From: a virus
Length of the DNA: 64,000 nt
Direction: 5' to 3' (one strand)
Virus record (IMG/VR): IMGVR_UViG_3300042906_000857
Coordinates: 108,158-172,157 of that record
The position numbers and the translations under genes are program-made. The notes beneath the pieces were generated by a model that saw only the letters and a list, made by a program, of their open reading frames with translations, did not search any database and had not been told where the DNA came from. Below, piece after piece: positions 54,601 to 61,152 of the stretch. Position 1 is the first letter of the stretch. The number at the start of each line of letters is the position of its first letter.

Positions 54601-57600
54601 GTAGTAACTGCGAAAGGATTCAAATTAACAACTCTACTGGCCAATCTTTGTGCAATTATATTGGTCGATGTGAATGGTAGAGTGAAGTAATTGGTATAAC
54701 CATCAGATGTTATTGAATAATTTAGTGATGATAATGTTGCAGCATTTGGATTACCCATGTTGTAAACCATAGCCAAATTCTTCAACGGAAAGTTTTTGAC
54801 AGTTTGCTTTGCTGTCATTCGTTTTGTTCTACGATTAATTGACGCACTGAAGTCTTTAACGCCAGCATCTGAAGTTCCGAAACCAGAAAAGTCATCAACC
54901 ATAATACCGTTTTTGAATCTGTTCAATCCAAATGCATCAGAAATTTGCAATGAATTTGTATTCTGTTCGAGTAAATTTAATGCTGTGTAGTATTCGATAC
55001 GATTGATACGTGTATCCAATGCACCAATATCCGACATTCTATAACGGCGATGAGTTGATATTTCAAGTGATAAATCGGATAAACCTGTTGCAATTTCTGT
55101 TGGTATATAACCTGTGTATGGCTGATGTATTAAATTTACCAAGACCAACGCACCATCAGGTTCATTTGGTGCTAATGGATTTATAGAAGGAGAACCTTCC
55201 ATAATTTGCAGTGCCTTGTCTTTGGTTAGAACCAATTTATCTCTACGACCAAGGTAAAATGAATAGTCACAAAGGAAAATACTCAAGTCAGCTGGTTGCA
55301 GTACACCCAATCTTGTTGATGATGGGTTAGAATATCTGAAAGTAAATTGTGTCTGTGCATTTAATCTGGCTGGTCTAAAGTCAATACAATCTCTTAGACG
55401 GTAACTTGCACCGTGTTTACTTGTGTAATTTGGTATTTCTCTGTAATCTTCTGGTGAACTTGAGTTGTCTACGTAAGACATTTTACTAAAGTAACCATCG
55501 CCACCTGTGTGTTTGTAGTAGTCTACCAATACAAGAAGGTTACCAACTGGTTTTACTGCACCTGGACGCAAAGTAATTGATGCATGGTCGTAGTAATTAT
55601 CTCTTTGGCCGTTGTCAAACGTGTATCTATTCGTAACATCATACAATGAATTGGTTAACATTGCTGTTGTTGGTACCACAACGCTGCTGCCTGTGTTTAT
55701 AATTTTTACAATTCGTTTTACATCAGACAAATACAATGATTGTTTATATGATGATGCAAGTATACCTGCTTGTTGAATGTAAATTTGTCCTGTAGAACTC
55801 GCAGAATCGTCAACAAAAGTATAAGTGTTTACTTGTGTACCTGTTGTCATCGTGGTATTTGCATTTGCGGTTACCAGATTCTTGATTCTCAATATGTGAC
55901 TGGTGTTTGTTCCGTCAACCACAAAAACTTTAGCAATGATTGTTGCGGTAAATGCAGTCAGATCGGATGTAGATGTACTGAAGGTTGCAACAGAACCATC
56001 ATTGTTCAGTGCAACAGTTCTTGTACTGACTGTCCATGGAATAACTTGGCCGTCAGTAAGACTTCCGTTTGATTGTTTATCCGTTACGATAATTGTATAA
56101 CATTGTTCAACAACATCACCGGAAAGAGTTGAATTCTCATTACCTAAATGTTTGATAACGCCAGCATAACTACCTGTGTACGCTAAAGAAGCCGACAATG
56201 TACTGCCTGAAACGTTAAAGTTTACACCTTTAATTTCTTGGAATGTGGTGTATGATGGTGAAGATATACTAGAAACATATTGATTACCAATTGGGTAAAT
56301 CATTTCTGGTACATTTGGATTTTGGAAGATTGTATCTCCTGTAACTACACCACCTTGTTTGCCTGTGTTATCCATTTTTGCAGAAGCATATACCGTTGCT
56401 GGGTAAGAGTCCTTGCTGGCAAATACCATGGACTCAATATCTCCAGTATCAAAGTTCAGAACAAAAACGGAAGTAGTATCTGGTATTATACTCCAAGATT
56501 GATTTAATATACCAACTCTTGTTAATCCATTCCAAGATATGATTGTTCTAGTTTCACCTGCGTTGGTACCTTTAGTGATTGTAATATTAACACCATCATA
56601 TGCATTGTTTGCTGATGATGTGATGCCATTAGTCATTGGCAACGTAACAGTAGTTGTAGTAGCAGCATAAACGTTTGCAGACACAGATTTATTTTCTAAA
56701 TCATATACGTGTGCTTTGAACACATATGTATTCGCTTGGCCGTTTGTTGGACTACTATCAAATTGTAATCCACGAATGTAAGCACTACCAACCAATGTTG
56801 AACTATAAGTTACAGCGTTTGCTTTGTTAATGTTAGCAGCAGAAACGCAATGCAAATCTACAGTGTTGGCAGTTGTAACGGGGAATGTAAGTGTACCTGA
56901 ACCACCAACATCACTAACCAAAAAGTAACTACCAAAATCTATAAATGCTGGTTCGTTATTCTGTGATGCAGTTGTTCTTGCACGATTGGTAATAAGATTA
57001 ATTGGAGATGGATTCTCAACACGGTGGCCTTGTACGTAAGCCACACCTCTACCAATATTCATCAAATATTTGTCTGCGTCTGCATCATATGTTTTTGGTG
57101 TAAATTTGAAATCTTCAACGACATAATCACCATTAGTTTCAAAGTCACGTTTTGCAAAGTGGTCATCGATAGCTGAATAGACCGAACCGTCAACCATTTT
57201 GTAAATACTGCCAGCTTCCACTCGTACCAATTCAATAAACAAAGCGTCATCACCAAAATACAATGGTCTAGATGACAATTGCAAACCGATTACATAACGG
57301 TCTGCACCTGGTGCCTGATAATTGGATGCGCCAACTGCTGGATCCAACAATGAATTGTCATTGGCATAATCAAAAATTGTTTCTGTAATTTCCAGACCAA
57401 CACGTTTCGATGGTGCGTTGTTATACTTGTCTAAGATGATGGTCTGTGGTGAAACTTGTACGAAGTTGCCTAGTACATAGAATACACCTTGTGATATAGA
57501 AACAACAGAAGAATTTCCTGTTGAATCACTTGGCATTGCTTGACATACTAAATTTGATTCTGCATCATAGATAACTTGATTATCTGTAAATCTTGTACCT

Positions 57601-57992
57601 GATTTATATGTAACAATCAATGTTGCGGCATCACCTTCACCAGCAGTACCAGTGGCCACTGCTGTGGCAACAACTCTAGCAACTATTGTTCCAGTATCAT
57701 TTCTAATTAATTTGTTAGCAAAACTTTCAACATCAACATTAATACCATTGTATGATGATTGTATTTTGATGTACTGAGCACCAAGGTTTGTAGTAACTTG
57801 ACCGCCGGTTACTGGGGAGTTTTGTTTAAAGATGTTGTCCGCAAAACTGGTGATTTGATTTTGTAATATTGTTTGTGCTTGAGTTAATTCTCTAGCCTGT
57901 ACAGCAACACCAGGTTTAAACAATACTCGGTGGAAGTTTTTTACTCCATCGAAATCGTCATAATATGGATCAACGTTAAAATTTAAAGCCAT
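51603..57992 (-). CDS. very large virion structural protein (DUF4815-like)
   Basis: A 2129-residue structural protein. The N-terminus FNVDPYYDDFDGVKNFHRVLFKPGVAVQARELTQAQTILQNQ is the signature of the DUF4815 family, large tail proteins of T4-like marine phages; I know no enzymatic role. Further in, beta-rich regions alternate with a long S/T-rich part. A run of six prolines (about residue 1550) precedes FSDPVAQTFLVD, a conserved segment of marine phage tail proteins. Near the end are two G-G-x-G-Y-type beta repeats (SGGTGYNANTTSVTI, GAGYIQTPTITIVD) shared with gp8 and the wedge protein upstream. Its place between gp8 and the S74 fibre suggests a baseplate-to-fibre structural role. Confidence 0.88.
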   Translation of the reverse strand: MALNFNVDPYYDDFDGVKNFHRVLFKPGVAVQARELTQAQTILQNQITSFADNIFKQNSPVTGGQVTTNLGAQYIKIQSSYNGINVDVESFANKLIRNDTGTIVARVVATAVATGTAGEGDAATLIVTYKSGTRFTDNQVIYDAESNLVCQAMPSDSTGNSSVVSISQGVFYVLGNFVQVSPQTIILDKYNNAPSKRVGLEITETIFDYANDNSLLDPAVGASNYQAPGADRYVIGLQLSSRPLYFGDDALFIELVRVEAGSIYKMVDGSVYSAIDDHFAKRDFETNGDYVVEDFKFTPKTYDADADKYLMNIGRGVAYVQGHRVENPSPINLITNRARTTASQNNEPAFIDFGSYFLVSDVGGSGTLTFPVTTANTVDLHCVSAANINKANAVTYSSTLVGSAYIRGLQFDSSPTNGQANTYVFKAHVYDLENKSVSANVYAATTTTVTLPMTNGITSSANNAYDGVNITITKGTNAGETRTIISWNGLTRVGILNQSWSIIPDTTSVFVLNFDTGDIESMVFASKDSYPATVYASAKMDNTGKQGGVVTGDTIFQNPNVPEMIYPIGNQYVSSISSPSYTTFQEIKGVNFNVSGSTLSASLAYTGSYAGVIKHLGNENSTLSGDVVEQCYTIIVTDKQSNGSLTDGQVIPWTVSTRTVALNNDGSVATFSTSTSDLTAFTATIIAKVFVVDGTNTSHILRIKNLVTANANTTMTTGTQVNTYTFVDDSASSTGQIYIQQAGILASSYKQSLYLSDVKRIVKIINTGSSVVVPTTAMLTNSLYDVTNRYTFDNGQRDNYYDHASITLRPGAVKPVGNLLVLVDYYKHTGGDGYFSKMSYVDNSSSPEDYREIPNYTSKHGASYRLRDCIDFRPARLNAQTQFTFRYSNPSSTRLGVLQPADLSIFLCDYSFYLGRRDKLVLTKDKALQIMEGSPSINPLAPNEPDGALVLVNLIHQPYTGYIPTEIATGLSDLSLEISTHRRYRMSDIGALDTRINRIEYYTALNLLEQNTNSLQISDAFGLNRFKNGIMVDDFSGFGTSDAGVKDFSASINRRTKRMTAKQTVKNFPLKNLAMVYNMGNPNAATLSSLNYSITSDGYTNYFTLPFTSTNIIAQRLASRVVNLNPFAVTTAKGTVELSPNVDTWVDTSYSPSLLITDPNLHVYQSSDTVNTLQVGDWQTVSGTTVQTTTQSAWQTINAQWNSVGLLNTQQQTTTQTYNTTLNQQQTNVLGQYSNIGNTYALNNGYITDISIMPWIRSQALVVKATGMLYNTTMHAFFDTVDVDNYTYKANVIELTDVAGAFIEGQVVGYYSAGNFVPTGLIVGIYDYPNSANIRLYVIADGNTTTYNNGVSLQNAFFNATGTYQSTTGQGIVTSTAHNGNTVKAVANSTQITLSPLASATNGHYVGQTIYISGGTGAGQSAVISSYNGTSKVIQFAPAMSCAVNDAYSIGPLVTNEEGSFYGLFNLPENKFHTGTREFHMDNRINNNVGSITTTADGTFYAQGLQANKQNIDFGASPAGAKNTFIQTLKQDVYLTRSTSTTATNSFYSQLVPPPPPPVPRPVDNGGFSDPVAQTFLVDATNYPNGIFLSSARVFFASKPATDSSPVKFSIVGTLNGYPNGNTLDNSIVTLPANQIKVSSSPQYLDSSSYTEFKFKSPVYIKPNTFYAFILKSDSNEYTVWTAANGDNALPSSVKNLASDPYPSSITKISKAPYVGGLFLSQNSVTWDADQNQAMMFTLERCKFDTTQTPSVRMVLPKKMPQRTLIAEQIDYYKNANTTVDITGTGISNEDMLVGAFNVTTTDFVPSSTDISYTYDATLQNGTNTFEENINPGKYGTTMFDHIYLNDNKGERVLRANSETSFSLYASLYSVDDAVSPVLSDAGTTLFAIQYDINNCPLSNSLISIISGGTGYNANTTSVTISSPTGKDSEQAYASPVFTGNVVTGITITTPGAGYIQTPTITIVDANTTPGTGATAIVAGETSTQGGPAATKYITKKVVLEAGFDSGDLSVYLGAYRPVGTDISVYYKALSRNDTQSFDDGYWQLMTKTNTCDTLYSLTRDDTHEYTFAPGTAGRDQGFVSYLSNNGQTYYTFSQFALKIVLTTTDNTVIPHLSDMRCIALPSNTNTTI

Positions 57993-58001
57993 TTTTTTCC
58001 C

Positions 58002-59369
58002 TTAGAAACCTAATACGAATCTGAATTGTTCTATACCGTCATCACTTCTCTGAACGCCAGCTCGGTTTTCGATGTAAATCATATAACCTGAGTGAATTGC
58101 AAAGTTTGGAATGCTATAAGACAACAATGTTCTTGTTACTTTTGATGTTTGTCCAAATATTGGACTGTTATTTGATGGAGTTCCCGATGTATTTATCAAC
58201 TCAATTAGGTTGGAACCAGTATCGAAACTTAAAACAGTAGCATAAAAACTCGGATCACTTAAAGAACCTTGATAAACAAATTCATCCATCACATAACCCG
58301 AATCGGAACCAGGTGCAACAACAATGTTTGTAGTCGTACTATAAATTATTCCGTTTGCTGGACTAGGATTGGTTTGTCTAGTTGTTGGGTTCACTATGAT
58401 ACCAACTTGGTGATAGTCAATGTCGGTTGGTATAAAACCACCCTCTGAACCATCAAACTGTGAAGTCAACATCACATGGGCACAACCTAGTTCTGAAATA
58501 TTATCGAACCCATGGCCACCAACTGGTGAAGTTGAAGCCTGTATGGTTGCATTGGAACCTATTGCAGAGGTTATTGAAACGTTTGCAAAGGTATAATTAC
58601 TACCAGGACTTGTAACGATAATGTCTTGTATAACACCACTTGTTAAGTTCGCAGAAGCTCTTGCACCTGTTCCGTCACCTGTAATGGTAACAAACACAAC
58701 TGCATTGGCAGGATCGTAACCTGAACCACCGTTCACAACATTGATAACATCTATACTACCTGCACCGGCAGAAGTAATTAGTGGGTTTGGTGTGTTTGAA
58801 CCTATCTGTACAGGAATCCATTCTCTGTCCATGAATTTCAATTTCAATCCGGTATCAATGGTGTACATGAACTTCCATTTGTAACCATCGGCACCTTGAA
58901 AGATTCTGTTGGCTGAGTATGTACCTGGTTCAAAGTAAGGTTCATTCACCGATGAACTGTCTGAGTTGTTCCACAGACACTTGAAAACTTGGTCGTATTT
59001 GTTCTTAGCATAAAAGTTTTTCAATAAGAAACCATTGGCATCCTTACCAAGCATATCAACATCATCACGGTAATAATCATAGACCGTACCTGCGGTCCAA
59101 TCTATACGTTGTATGACTGGAGATATATCACTTGTCTTGATTTGTTTTGCAGCAAATATGTTTTTGTAAATCTGTTTGATAGATTTAACACTTGTTCCTG
59201 GTGTCTCAGGATTGGTATCATCGGACCATGGTGATGGTTTTGCTAAGAAACAATAGTAAGAATTGATTGGCTCAGTGATTGCAGGTGGTATAACTGATAC
59301 GGGTGCAAAATACAATAGGTCTATTTGTGAGACCGTAGCCGCATTTGTGAGTATGTTTTTGTTTGCCAT
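58002..59369 (-). CDS. 8: gp8-like baseplate wedge protein, enlarged
   Basis: A 455-residue protein matching T4 gp8 (334). The conserved core is present: YYCFLAKPSPWSDDTNPETPGTSV (T4 has GRSEPWSSNEN), the segment RIDWTAGTVYDYYR, KCLWNN, GYKWKFMY, QVGIIVNPTTRQTNP (T4 QISIITNPLEAKAHP) and the C-terminal HSGYMIYIENRAGVQRSDDGIEQFRFVL. Between about residues 205 and 275 it carries an extra beta segment (NGGSGYDPANAVVFVTI, GSNYTFANVSITSAI) that T4 gp8 lacks and that resembles repeats in the neighbouring proteins. gp8 forms part of the six wedges around the hub. Its assignment is strengthened by the wedge protein upstream. Confidence 0.9.
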   Translation of the reverse strand: MANKNILTNAATVSQIDLLYFAPVSVIPPAITEPINSYYCFLAKPSPWSDDTNPETPGTSVKSIKQIYKNIFAAKQIKTSDISPVIQRIDWTAGTVYDYYRDDVDMLGKDANGFLLKNFYAKNKYDQVFKCLWNNSDSSSVNEPYFEPGTYSANRIFQGADGYKWKFMYTIDTGLKLKFMDREWIPVQIGSNTPNPLITSAGAGSIDVINVVNGGSGYDPANAVVFVTITGDGTGARASANLTSGVIQDIIVTSPGSNYTFANVSITSAIGSNATIQASTSPVGGHGFDNISELGCAHVMLTSQFDGSEGGFIPTDIDYHQVGIIVNPTTRQTNPSPANGIIYSTTTNIVVAPGSDSGYVMDEFVYQGSLSDPSFYATVLSFDTGSNLIELINTSGTPSNNSPIFGQTSKVTRTLLSYSIPNFAIHSGYMIYIENRAGVQRSDDGIEQFRFVLGF

Positions 59370-59379
59370 GTTTTATTTA

Positions 59380-61149
59380 TTAAGCGTTGGATACTTTAAC
59401 GAAAGTATTTGCTAAGTCACCATAAATACTAAAATATCTTATGTGAGCACAACTTGTTGCCGGTATTACGAATGTCGTTGCGTTTACAGTTGAATTAATT
59501 GCAGCGCACCCGTGCGTCACGGTTCTATTGGTGCCTCCAGTATTAACCAACCACAATTCAACTACTTTACCTGCAACAAAGTTACTGTGTGTAACAGTTA
59601 AATCTGCAACTAGGTTGGCTTTGATAACGGAATCTGTTCGATAATCAATTGCAATAGTTGTTTGATTGCCAACAGGAATTCTGCTCGTGTATATAAATCC
59701 TTTTTGTGGATTAACTACACCAATAAAGTCTGCTGAGTCACCATTCAATGTCAGAATGTTTGTCAGTGTGTTTGAACCAACTGGACAGTTCCAAAACTTA
59801 ATTTGTGAACCTGTATTTGCATCTGTGAAGTTTTCATTAGCAACAAAGTCTATGCGTCCTGTACCTAGTGTTTGGAACTTTGTTGTTCCATAACCACTAC
59901 TTGAATATCTTGCGATTATATCACCAGTCTGTACAGCACTAGGATAATCAACATTGCCTCTTGCAGCTCTCGCAGCAAATAAAGCATATGCATCCGTACC
60001 ATATGCATCAGAAATAACTCTTGTTGGTACATCAGTTTTACCTGATATGTGTAACATGTAACCATCATTGGCTGGAAGACTTACGTTTGCAGAAGAAGAA
60101 ATTGTTACTGCTGCTCGAGTTGAGGATGTAACTGCGTTTGCTAAAAACAATGAGGTATTCATTGTCACACCACCAACCACGTTCAAAGTACCAGAAACGT
60201 TTGCAGTTCCTATTACTTGGAAGTTTGTGGTATTCATTGCCTGAGCAAACGTATTACCTGTTATGGTTAAGTCGCCTGCGAATGTTCCTGTTGCATTTGC
60301 AAGAGCGTTGTTTGCCTTGGTAAATGCTGCATTGGCCTGTAGGAATGCACCATTGGCATATAGTGCCGCTGAGTTTGCAATTGCTGGTGGCGTATTGGCC
60401 ACTATAAACGCAGCATTGGCCTTCAAGAAAGCACCATTGGCATATAACGCAGCAGAGTTTGCAATTGCTGTTGGTGTATTGGCCACTATAAACGCAGCAT
60501 TCGACTGAACGAAAGCACCATTGGCCTGCAAGAACGCAGCGTTAGCGGCAGTACCACCAGACAATGAAGAAGTGTTCTGTGAAGTACCGTCAGCAAAGAT
60601 GATTGGCTTAGTTAATAATTGTAGGCCACCTGTTGCAGACATTCTTGCAATGATATCGGAGTTTGCAGTACCACCAGCAAGGAAATTAATTACTCGACCA
60701 GAAGATGTTGTACCAATAACTAAATTACCACCAAGACTGTTTGCAGAATCACCTTGTGAGTATAAGTAACTGTCTAATGGTTTTGAAGCGGTGTCACCTG
60801 CATAATTGAATCTGGAATTTTTAATTCCCAGATCAATATAGTATGATGAATCGTTTCCTGTATCAGCCGTAACAATATAATCTGCTGAACCATTTGCATT
60901 ATTGTTTTCTAAATTTACTTGTAAGTAACTTGCATTATTACCTACAAATTGTCCAATGACACCAGGAAAAAGAATCTCATTGTTACCAACGTTCAATACG
61001 TTGTTCGCATAAAGACCTTCTGCTAAGGTTCTTGCGGTGAATTGTCCTGTAACTCCAGATGAAACGTCCACACCAATCAATAGTGTGTTAGATGTTTCAG
61101 TATCTAAGTGAAGTAGTTCTGGTAGTTGTGAAATTTTTACTGTTGACAT
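59380..61149 (-). CDS. fibre-like protein between the wedge protein and gp8
   Basis: A 589-residue structural protein. The N-terminus MSTVKISQLPELLHLDTETSNTLLIGVD is a module found at the start of many marine phage fibre proteins. Residues about 195-280 are heptads with the local form A-N-A-A-F-I-V-A-N-T. C-terminal to these are beta segments with a module of ANVSGTLNVVGGVTMNTSLFL type. The C-terminal 100 residues (LVADLTVTHSNFVAGKVVELWLV, GCAAINSTVNATTFVI, CAHIRYFSIYGDLANTFVK) resemble a beta-barrel tip. It interrupts the wedge-gp8 order. It is probably a short tail fibre or side protein; a specific T4 equivalent cannot be named. Confidence 0.8.
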   Translation of the reverse strand: MSTVKISQLPELLHLDTETSNTLLIGVDVSSGVTGQFTARTLAEGLYANNVLNVGNNEILFPGVIGQFVGNNASYLQVNLENNNANGSADYIVTADTGNDSSYYIDLGIKNSRFNYAGDTASKPLDSYLYSQGDSANSLGGNLVIGTTSSGRVINFLAGGTANSDIIARMSATGGLQLLTKPIIFADGTSQNTSSLSGGTAANAAFLQANGAFVQSNAAFIVANTPTAIANSAALYANGAFLKANAAFIVANTPPAIANSAALYANGAFLQANAAFTKANNALANATGTFAGDLTITGNTFAQAMNTTNFQVIGTANVSGTLNVVGGVTMNTSLFLANAVTSSTRAAVTISSSANVSLPANDGYMLHISGKTDVPTRVISDAYGTDAYALFAARAARGNVDYPSAVQTGDIIARYSSSGYGTTKFQTLGTGRIDFVANENFTDANTGSQIKFWNCPVGSNTLTNILTLNGDSADFIGVVNPQKGFIYTSRIPVGNQTTIAIDYRTDSVIKANLVADLTVTHSNFVAGKVVELWLVNTGGTNRTVTHGCAAINSTVNATTFVIPATSCAHIRYFSIYGDLANTFVKVSNA

Positions 61150-61152
61150 TGT

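Noticed and set aside
59374-59381. AATAAATA as a late promoter for gp8
   Set aside because: It lies four bases before the gp8 ATG; too close to act for gp8. It may be a by-product of the TAATAAATAA stop-codon context.
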